A stretch of 10,551 nucleotides of DNA from Alphaproteobacteria bacterium (GTDB lineage: Bacteria > Pseudomonadota > Alphaproteobacteria > Rickettsiales > VGDC01), in the NCBI GenBank assembly GCA_016869895.1, contig VGDC01000030.1:1-10551 (forward strand). The letters are read 5' to 3'. A program made the position numbers and the translations under genes. Below the pieces are notes generated by a model. That model was given only the letters and a program-made list of their open reading frames with translations. It had not been told where the DNA came from and did no database searches. Positions within the stretch are counted from its first letter, which is position 1; every line of letters starts with the position of its first letter. Positions 1-5,175 of the stretch are shown piece by piece.

Positions 1-1
1 C

Positions 2-478
2 TACCCGCTGGACTTCACCTTCGTCTGCCCTTCCGAAATCATCGCATTCGACAACCGCCTGCATGAATTCCACAACCGTGGCGTCGAAGTCATCGCGGTT
101 TCCGTCGATTCCCACTTCACCCACCTCGCGTGGAAGAACACCCCCGTGAACAACGGCGGTATCGGCAACGTGCGCTTCCCCATGGTCGCTGACCTCACCA
201 AGCAGATCGCCCGTGACTATGACGTGTTGACCGGTGACTCCGTGGCCTTCCGTGGCACCTTCCTTATCGACAAGCACGGCGTGGTGCGCCACCAGCTCAT
301 CAACGACCTGCCGCTTGGCCGCAACGTCGATGAAGCCATCCGCATCGTGGACGCGCTGCAGTTCCACGAAGAGCACGGCGAAGTCTGCCCCGCTGGCTGG
401 AACAAAGGCGAAAAAGGCATGAAAGCGAACGCCGAAGGCGTGGCTTCCTACCTCGCCGAGAATGCTAAGGCACTTTAA
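2..478 (+). CDS. Typical 2-Cys peroxiredoxin (AhpC/Prx1 family), 5'-truncated
   Basis: Thiol peroxidase that reduces hydrogen peroxide, organic peroxides and peroxynitrite in the cytoplasm. The gene is cut by the window edge: 158 residues are visible and, going by family length, roughly 40 N-terminal residues are missing. The peroxidatic cysteine lies in FVCPSE (visible residue 9) and the resolving cysteine in GEVCPAGW near the C-terminus, the pattern of typical 2-Cys dimers. A GGIG segment resembles the GGLG motif of overoxidation-sensitive peroxiredoxins, but the tail ends SYLAENAKAL without the clear YF motif, so sensitivity is uncertain. The stop is TAA at 476-478. trxB follows after a 220-nt gap, so thioredoxin reduced by TrxB is a plausible electron donor; this is inferred from context and family. 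AhpC and Prx1 subgroups are not separable here. Confidence 0.95.
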   Translation, partial: YPLDFTFVCPSEIIAFDNRLHEFHNRGVEVIAVSVDSHFTHLAWKNTPVNNGGIGNVRFPMVADLTKQIARDYDVLTGDSVAFRGTFLIDKHGVVRHQLINDLPLGRNVDEAIRIVDALQFHEEHGEVCPAGWNKGEKGMKANAEGVASYLAENAKAL

Positions 479-487
479 TTGATTCTT

Positions 488-558
488 GCGCCCGCTGCGC
501 GACATCCTGTCGCTCACATGGCGCGCCGCTCAAGGCTGGTGGGGGATTCTGCCCCCAC
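488..558 (-). repeat. Two-hairpin palindromic repeat, copy C (minus orientation)
   Basis: Read on the minus strand from 558: a hairpin with 7-bp arms GTGGGGG/CCCCCAC around CAGAAT (558-539), then CAGCC, then a GC-rich spacer containing AGCGGC, then GCGCCATGTGA (524-514). A second hairpin follows, with arms GCGACA/TGTCGC around GGA (513-499), and finally GGGCGC (493-488), whose GGCGC can pair with the GCGCC at 524-520. The order of parts and the loop motif CAGVA match copies at 603-675 and 2867-2946. Its closing end lies 9 nt after the peroxiredoxin stop codon. This copy is the most diverged: its ATGTGA is not matched by TCAC on the other side. Confidence 0.7.
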
Positions 559-602
559 TGTGCCCTAATCGGAAACTAAACCTGTAATGGGGGCGAGAGC
601 GA

Positions 603-675
603 AGCCAGAAGGCTGAGCCAGCCCTGAGCCAGCGAAGCGTCGCCCATGTGATTTTCAGCAGAAAATCACGGGGCA
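603..675 (+). repeat. Two-hairpin palindromic repeat, copy A
   Basis: Parts in order: a short hairpin AGCC/GGCT with loop AGAA (603-614), GAGCCA (615-620), a spacer with AGCC and GCGAAGCG (627-639), GCCCAT (642-647), a hairpin with perfect 9-bp arms GTGATTTTC and GAAAATCAC around AGCA (648-669), and GGGGCA (670-675). The outer GCCC and GGGC can extend the second hairpin. It ends 8 nt before the trxB ribosome binding site, so it would lie in the 5' leader of any trxB transcript starting upstream. Copy C lies upstream in the opposite orientation, making an inverted pair separated by 44 nt. Confidence 0.8.
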
Positions 676-683
676 ATACAAAC

Positions 684-689
684 AAGGAA
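684..689 (+). promoter_or_regulatory. Ribosome binding site that fixes the trxB start
   Basis: AAGGAA lies 9 nt before the ATG at 699. It decides between this ATG and an in-frame GTG at 648 that would add 17 residues but sits inside the palindrome of repeat copy A and has no ribosome binding site of its own. Confidence 0.8.
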
Positions 690-698
690 CATCTTCCC

Positions 699-1673
699 AT
701 GACCGAGACCCTCCACGCACCCGTCCTCATCATCGGTTCCGGCGCAGCCGGTTGCACCGCCGCCATCTATGCGGCGCGCGCTGGCAAAACCCCCGTTCTC
801 GTGCATGGCATGCAGCCCGGCGGCCAGTTGACCATCACCACCGAAGTCGAGAACTACCCCGGTTTTGCCGAGGCCGTGCAGGGCCCATGGCTCATGGAAC
901 AGATGATCAAACAGGCCGAACACGTCGGCGCGCGCATCTTCCACGACTATATCGTGAAGGTCGATTTCTCCAAACGCCCCTTCGAAGCCGTGGCCGATTC
1001 CGGCACGGTATACACTGGCGACACCGTCATCATCTCCACCGGAGCGGATGCGAAATGGCTTGGCCTTGAATCCGAAAAACAGTTCCAGAACTTCGGCGTG
1101 TCCGCCTGCGCGACCTGCGATGGATTCTTCTATCGCGGTAAGGATGTGGCGGTCATCGGCGGCGGTAACACCGCGGTCGAAGAAGCCCTGTTCCTCGCGG
1201 GCATCGCCAATTCCGTGACGCTCATCCACCGCCGCGACACCCTGCGCGCGGAGAAGATCGGTCAGGAGCGTCTGTTCAAGAACCCGAAGATCAAAGTCAT
1301 CTGGGATTCTGCCGTCGATGAATTCGCGGGCACCATGAACCCACCCAGCCTGACCCACCTGAAACTGCGCAACCTGAAGACCGACGCCATCAGCGAGCTG
1401 AAGGTGGACGGCGCATTCGTCGCCATCGGCCATAAGCCGAACTCCTGGCTGTTCGAAGGCCAGCTCGACCTCGATTCCGAAGGTTACATCAACACCATCC
1501 CCGGCAGCACCAAGACCAACATCCCTGGTGTCTTCGCCGCCGGAGACGTGCAGGACAAAATCTTCCGTCAGGCGGTCACTGCCGCTGGAACGGGCTGCAT
1601 GGCCGCGCTGGAAGCCGAGAAGTTCCTCATCGGCCTGGAAGCGGATGCTCCCGCCGAAAAAATCCCCGCCTGA
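699..1673 (+). CDS. trxB: Thioredoxin-disulfide reductase
   Basis: FAD-dependent NADPH:thioredoxin oxidoreductase of the low-molecular-weight bacterial type, 324 residues, a normal length. The FAD-binding GSGAAG is at residues 13-18, the redox-active CATC at 137-140, the NADPH-binding GGGNTA at 154-159 with HRRD at 177-180, and the second FAD-contact motif AGDV at 281-284. ATG 699 is chosen for its AAGGAA at 9 nt and because TETLHAPVLIIGSG gives the expected short lead-in. It recycles thioredoxin, the likely donor for the peroxiredoxin upstream. Its stop overlaps the ribosome binding site of the LysR gene 15 nt downstream, so the two are probably co-translated. I see no convincing sigma-70 promoter in the upstream gap, so transcription may come from that gap or run on from the peroxiredoxin gene. 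Confidence 0.97.
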   Translation: MTETLHAPVLIIGSGAAGCTAAIYAARAGKTPVLVHGMQPGGQLTITTEVENYPGFAEAVQGPWLMEQMIKQAEHVGARIFHDYIVKVDFSKRPFEAVADSGTVYTGDTVIISTGADAKWLGLESEKQFQNFGVSACATCDGFFYRGKDVAVIGGGNTAVEEALFLAGIANSVTLIHRRDTLRAEKIGQERLFKNPKIKVIWDSAVDEFAGTMNPPSLTHLKLRNLKTDAISELKVDGAFVAIGHKPNSWLFEGQLDLDSEGYINTIPGSTKTNIPGVFAAGDVQDKIFRQAVTAAGTGCMAALEAEKFLIGLEADAPAEKIPA

Positions 1674-1688
1674 AGGATGTGAGCCCCC

Positions 1689-2585
1689 GTGCTGGATTGG
1701 GATAAGTTACGCGTCTTCTATGCTGTCGCCCAAGCAAGCAGCTTCACCCATGCGGGTGGGGCGCTGCACTTAAGCCAATCCGCCGTCAGCCGTCAGATAA
1801 GCACGCTGGAGGAAAGCCTCGGCGTGGTGCTGTTCCACCGCCATGCGCGGGGGTTGTTGCTGACTGAACAGGGCGAAATCCTGCTACAGACCGTGCGCGA
1901 TGTCTATGGCCGCTTGGCGGGTGTGGAAGATGCCGTGCGCGAGAGTAAAGACCACCCCAAAGGCCCGCTGAAAGTCAGCACGCCCGTCACCTTCGGCACG
2001 TTGTGGCTCACGCCGCGTATCATGGAATTCAAGGAACTCTATCCCGAAATCGAAATCCGCCTTGTGCTGGATGACGGAGAACTCGATTTGTCCATGCGCG
2101 AGGCCGACATCGCCATCCGCACCTTCTCCTCCACCCAGCCCGACCTCATCCAGCGGCATCTGATGATGCACCATAACTCGATCTTCGCGTCTAAGGGCTA
2201 TCTGGAGAAGCATGGCGTGCCTGAGAAGCCCGAAGACCTCGTGAACCACCAGATCATCGCCTTCGGTGAAGAAAGCCGCCTGCCTTTCTCCGATGTGAAC
2301 TGGCATCTGGATGTGGGCATGGGGGATAGCGGCGAGCGGCACAAGCCCGTCTTCCGCGTGAATACGCTCATCGCCATGCTCAAAGCCGTGCAGAGTGGCC
2401 TCGGCATCTCCGCCCTGCCGAACTATATGGCCGATGATGTGCCGGATATCGTGAAAATCCTGCCGGACATCGCCGGAGCGACGTATAACACCTATTTCGT
2501 CTATCCTTCCGAGCTGAAACATTCCAAACGCGTCACCGTCTTCCGCGATTACATCGTGCGCAAGATGGCCGAGTGCTCCTTCTAA
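1689..2585 (+). CDS. LysR-family transcriptional regulator
   Basis: DNA-binding regulator of 298 residues, the usual LysR length. The N-terminal winged helix-turn-helix spans about residues 5-62 (LRVFYAVAQASSFTHAGGAL, SQSAVSRQI), followed by a linker helix and a periplasmic-binding-protein-like effector domain from about residue 93 (LKVSTPVTFG) to near the end. The start is GTG 1689, with GAAGGA at about 1672-1677; the ATG at 1678 is followed at once by TGA, so it cannot be used. The gap to trxB is 15 nt and the ribosome binding site overlaps the trxB stop, indicating an operon. LysR genes beside trxB are known in alphaproteobacteria, but the ligand and targets cannot be read from the sequence. 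A T-N11-A dyad at 2679-2693 downstream is a possible binding site. Confidence 0.93.
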   Translation: MLDWDKLRVFYAVAQASSFTHAGGALHLSQSAVSRQISTLEESLGVVLFHRHARGLLLTEQGEILLQTVRDVYGRLAGVEDAVRESKDHPKGPLKVSTPVTFGTLWLTPRIMEFKELYPEIEIRLVLDDGELDLSMREADIAIRTFSSTQPDLIQRHLMMHHNSIFASKGYLEKHGVPEKPEDLVNHQIIAFGEESRLPFSDVNWHLDVGMGDSGERHKPVFRVNTLIAMLKAVQSGLGISALPNYMADDVPDIVKILPDIAGATYNTYFVYPSELKHSKRVTVFRDYIVRKMAECSF

Positions 2586-2696
2586 GCCATCCCCCTTTTT
2601 GCATATATCCCACAGAAGCCATGCGAAAGCCGCATAGCCTTATGTCGAATCAGCATTAGTGGGGATTGTTGCAGCGCGATAGAATGATTCTATGTT
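2586..2696 (+). other. First part of the lysR-aatA gap: no gene
   Basis: No coding potential is seen. A small hairpin has arms ATGCG (2621-2625) and CGCAT (2631-2635). There is no terminator directly after lysR, so lysR transcripts probably run to the terminator at 2810-2837. A weak promoter-like pair, TTGCAG at 2669-2674 and TATGTT at 2691-2696 with a 16-nt spacer, precedes the hairpin row; it matches consensus at only 3 and 4 of 6 positions. Confidence 0.4.
2679..2693. promoter_or_regulatory. Perfect 15-bp dyad of LysR-box form (T-N11-A)
   Basis: ATAGAAT and ATTCTAT flank a single G, a perfect inverted repeat. It fits the LysR-type site rule T-N11-A (T 2680, A 2692) and overlaps the weak promoter-like sequence before the hairpin row. 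The neighbouring regulator is a LysR protein, so autogenous or sRNA control is conceivable. The rule is loose, and the assignment is inference. Confidence 0.35.
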
Positions 2697-2837
2697 GAAT
2701 CTTTCATGCGAATGTTTGATTCCTGCCTCATTCAGGTGCTCGCCTGAATCTTCCGGGCGCCCGCCCGGATCTTTTCATCCTTCTGGATGAAGCCTCCCTT
2801 TTATACTTGGCCAGACCTTCGGGTCTGGCTTTTTTTA
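2697..2837 (+). ncRNA. Candidate structured small RNA or lysR 3'-UTR RNA with five hairpins
   Basis: Five stem-loops in 141 nt: (1) GAATC/GATTC at 2697-2722 with a 3x3 T internal loop, an inner CAT/ATG and a GCGA loop; (2) ATTCAGG/CCTGAAT at 2730-2749; (3) TCCGGGC/GCCCGGA with loop GCCC at 2752-2769; (4) TTCATCC/GGATGAA with loop TTCT at 2774-2791; (5) the terminator hairpin at 2810-2829. Stems 2-4 are each 7 bp and perfect, set only 2 and 4 nt apart. The unpaired links are pyrimidine-rich (CTGCCTC, GCCTCCCTTTT); the CCTCC could pair with ribosome binding sites, as in some alphaproteobacterial sRNAs. There is no open reading frame of note. It could be an independent transcript, a processed lysR 3' end, or an elaborate terminator region. 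Confidence 0.42.
2810..2837 (+). terminator. Strong intrinsic terminator
   Basis: GCCAGACC and GGTCTGGC form a perfect 8-bp GC-rich stem closed by the stable TTCG tetraloop, followed at once by seven T residues (2830-2836). It ends plus-strand transcription from trxB-lysR and/or the candidate small RNA. There is no T-run on the other side, so it should not act on aatA transcripts arriving from the right. Confidence 0.93.
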
Positions 2838-2866
2838 TATGGGATTTTCCGGCGGTAAACGTCAGG

Positions 2867-2946
2867 GTGCGTTCAGCAGAACGCACGAGCCATCAGCCCG
2901 CGAAAGCGGTAGCCCATGTGATTTGCAGGAGGCAAATCACGGGGCA
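2867..2946 (+). repeat. Two-hairpin palindromic repeat, copy B
   Basis: Parts in order: a hairpin with perfect 8-bp arms GTGCGTTC/GAACGCAC around AGCA (2867-2886), GAGCCA (2887-2892), a mini-hairpin CCGC-GAAA-GCGG (2898-2909), GCCCAT (2912-2917), a hairpin with 9-bp arms GTGATTTGC/GCAAATCAC around AGGAG (2918-2940), and GGGGCA (2941-2946). It shares the flanks GCCCATGTGATTT and AAATCACGGGGCA with copy A, while one T-A pair of the stem is changed to G-C. It ends 8 nt from the stop codon of the convergent gene aatA, in the same relation to that gene as copy C has to the peroxiredoxin gene. It has no T-run, so it is not a classic terminator. Confidence 0.85.
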
Positions 2947-2954
2947 GAATAAGC

Positions 2955-4157
2955 TCACACCAACGCTTCCACCGCTGCTTTGATGCGTTTCACCGCTTCG
3001 GCGAGGATAGCATCGGACGTGGCATAGGAGATGCGGAAATAGCCATCGAGGCCGAATGCGCTGCCCGGCACGGCCGCCACCAGCGCGTCATCCAACAGAT
3101 AGGCGCAGAGGTCGAGGTCGTTCTCCAGCACCTTGCCCGCAGGGGTTTTCTTGCCCAACAGCGGCTGGATATTCGGGAAGAGGTAGAACGCCCCTTCCGG
3201 CAGCGCGCAGCTGATGCCTTCGATGGCATTCAGACCCGCGTGCACATCGTTGCGGCGTTTGGCGAAGGCCTTGCGCCAGTCGTTCAGGAAATCCTGTGTG
3301 CCGTTGAGTGCCGCCACCGCCGCCGCCTGAGAGACGCTGGAGGGGTTGGAGGTGCTCTGCGACTGGATATCCGCCATGGCGTTGATGAGTGCCTGAGGGC
3401 CAGCGGCATAGCCGATGCGCCATCCGGTCATGGAATAGGCCTTGGACACGCCGTTGACGGTCAGCGTGCGGTCGTATAGCTCCGGCACGACGGTCAGCAG
3501 GCTAACGAATGTGAAGTTGTCATAGACGAGGTGTTCATAAATATCATCGGTCATCACCCAAACGTGCGCGTGTTTCTTCAACACTTCGCCCAGCGCCTTG
3601 ATTTCATCGGCGGTGTAGGCCGCACCCGTCGGGTTGGAAGGCGAGTTGAGGATGAGCCATTTGGTCTTGGGGGTGATGGCCGCTTCCAGTTGGGCGGGGG
3701 TCATCTTGAAGCCCTGTTCCTGACCGCAGGGGACGGAGACGGGCACGCCCTCGGCGAACGCCACGATGTCAGGGTAAGACACCCAGTATGGCGCAGGGAT
3801 GATGACTTCATCGCCCTTGTTCAGCGAGGCCAGAAATGCATTGAAGATAACCTGTTTGCCACCTGCGCCCACGATGACCTGCTTCGCGGTGTAGTCTATG
3901 CCGTTCTCGCGCTTGAACTTATCGGCGATGGCCTGTTTCAGCGCGGGTGTTCCGGCGACGGGGGTATATTTCGTCTGGCCTTTGTCCAGCGCGGTCTTCG
4001 CGGCGTCCTTGATATGGTCGGGGGTGTCGAAATCCGGCTCACCCGCGCCCAGACCGATGACGTCCTTACCCGCCGCTTTCAGCTCCGCCGCCTTGGTGGT
4101 CACAGCGATGGTGGGGGACGGCTTGATGAAGCTCATGCGTTGGGCGAGGAAAGACAT
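2955..4157 (-). CDS. aatA: Class I aminotransferase, aspartate/prephenate type
   Basis: PLP enzyme of 400 residues, full length for the family. It transfers the amino group of aspartate (or glutamate) to 2-oxo acids; alphaproteobacterial members of this subgroup also aminate prephenate on the arogenate route to Phe/Tyr, which I infer but cannot prove here. Visible motifs: GAGEPDF at 37-43, Y64 in TKYTPVAG, NPTG at 175-178, DDIYEHL at 204-210, the Schiff-base lysine K239 in NGVSKAYSMTGWRIGY, and the substrate arginine in YFRISYA near the end. ATG 4157 is used because residues 1-7 (MSFLAQR) align with the family's start and an AAGGAG lies 11 nt upstream, overlapping the stop of the previous gene. 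It is last in a minus-strand operon, 8 nt after the FKBP-like gene, so translational coupling is likely. Confidence 0.95.
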   Translation of the reverse strand: MSFLAQRMSFIKPSPTIAVTTKAAELKAAGKDVIGLGAGEPDFDTPDHIKDAAKTALDKGQTKYTPVAGTPALKQAIADKFKRENGIDYTAKQVIVGAGGKQVIFNAFLASLNKGDEVIIPAPYWVSYPDIVAFAEGVPVSVPCGQEQGFKMTPAQLEAAITPKTKWLILNSPSNPTGAAYTADEIKALGEVLKKHAHVWVMTDDIYEHLVYDNFTFVSLLTVVPELYDRTLTVNGVSKAYSMTGWRIGYAAGPQALINAMADIQSQSTSNPSSVSQAAAVAALNGTQDFLNDWRKAFAKRRNDVHAGLNAIEGISCALPEGAFYLFPNIQPLLGKKTPAGKVLENDLDLCAYLLDDALVAAVPGSAFGLDGYFRISYATSDAILAEAVKRIKAAVEALV

Positions 4158-4165
4158 GGTATGCG

Positions 4166-5149
4166 CTACTCCTTAGCGGGCTGGACGAATTCGGTTGGCA
4201 TTTCGGAGGGCAAGGGCACCCGCTCGATTTCGAGCAAAATAACCTCATCCTGCGGGATGGGCAAGCCCTCCCAGAGGTAAGGCTCGTTTTTGTTCTCCTC
4301 GGTGGGCGCGTCTTCGGCGAAGAGCGGTCTGCCATAGCCAGGGGCGACGATGAGCGTGCGTTTGCCGTCGAGTTGCAGGCCGATGAGCGCCTTCTCGATG
4401 GCATAGGGGGCGACGCCGCGCCCGATGGTCGTCTCGAAGGTCTTCTCGCTGATGTTCTGGTCACGCCACAGCGTTTCGCCGTCAGCCTTCCAGCCGCGCA
4501 GCCTGAACCCCACGGGGTCGGTGCATTGGGCGATGCGGCCTTTACCCTTCACATCGTCATAGATGCGCAGGCCGAGGTCGCTGAACGGCAGATTCGCAGG
4601 GCGTTCCACGCTTTTCAGCACCACATCGAACGCCACTTGGTCTTTGTCAGTGAGTTTCTCATGGGTGAAGCCCGGTGCGCCGAAGGCCAGTTCGGGGCGC
4701 GCGGTGATTTCGCGGCGACCACCCGGCTTCATGCCCAGCACGCCCCGTTCCAGCGCGGGCAAGCCATCGCCCAGACCCAGTGTGAAGCGCATCGGCTCGC
4801 TTTCGGCGGTCATGCGGTCTTCGACCAGTTCGTTCTTGTTATTGTAGAGCTTGTAGCTGATTTCCACCGTCTCCCAGCATCCCGCCTCCGCGCCATCGCC
4901 CTGTGCGCGGTCACGCCCGAAGAGCGGCAGGTCACGCCCGCCGTCCTTGGTGGGGGCAAGAGGGGCGAAGACGAACTGCGGCCCTGCCGCTTTCAGCTTC
5001 GCATCGGCGACCTTCTTCGAGTCAGAGACCTTATCGCTGAACAAGCTGGCGATGATGGCATAGGCCACGAACCCCACCATCATGATCTTGAACCATTTGG
5101 GGGCTTGCAGCTCTTCTTTCTTCTTCTTTTTCGGATTCAGGATACCCAC
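4166..5149 (-). CDS. Membrane-anchored protein with one clear and one probable FKBP-like domain
   Basis: A 327-residue protein with a lysine-rich start (residues 7-11 are all lysine), one hydrophobic segment at about 20-37 (WFKIMMVGFVAYAIIASLF) and the rest hydrophilic, consistent with an N-terminal anchor and a large periplasmic domain. Residues about 92-181 look like an FKBP-type peptidyl-prolyl isomerase domain (FTLGLGDGLPALERGVLGM, then PELAFG). Residues about 205-310 look like a second, more diverged copy (IEKALIGLQLDGKRTLIVAPGYG, then DEVILLEIERV). The tryptophan normally found in the VIxGW pocket is absent from both, so activity may be weak and a chaperone role possible. The start is GTG 5149 with GGAGG 6 nt upstream. 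It lies 26 nt after ychF and 8 nt before aatA. The FKBP assignment is good for domain 1 and moderate for domain 2. Confidence 0.75.
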   Translation of the reverse strand: MGILNPKKKKKEELQAPKWFKIMMVGFVAYAIIASLFSDKVSDSKKVADAKLKAAGPQFVFAPLAPTKDGGRDLPLFGRDRAQGDGAEAGCWETVEISYKLYNNKNELVEDRMTAESEPMRFTLGLGDGLPALERGVLGMKPGGRREITARPELAFGAPGFTHEKLTDKDQVAFDVVLKSVERPANLPFSDLGLRIYDDVKGKGRIAQCTDPVGFRLRGWKADGETLWRDQNISEKTFETTIGRGVAPYAIEKALIGLQLDGKRTLIVAPGYGRPLFAEDAPTEENKNEPYLWEGLPIPQDEVILLEIERVPLPSEMPTEFVQPAKE

Positions 5150-5175
5150 GGAAACCCTCCCTTAAGAGAAGCGGA

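Noticed and set aside
648..698. Longer trxB reading from GTG 648
   Set aside because: The GTG lies inside the repeat palindrome, has no ribosome binding site, and the added 17 residues are unlike any TrxB start; ATG 699 has AAGGAA at 9 nt.
1678..1683. ATGTGA start-stop before lysR as another repeat copy
   Set aside because: Only the hexamer is shared; there is no flanking hairpin, AGCC or GGGGCA.
2867..2946. Repeat copy B as an intrinsic terminator of aatA
   Set aside because: The hairpins are strong, but there is no T-run on the minus strand after either stem.
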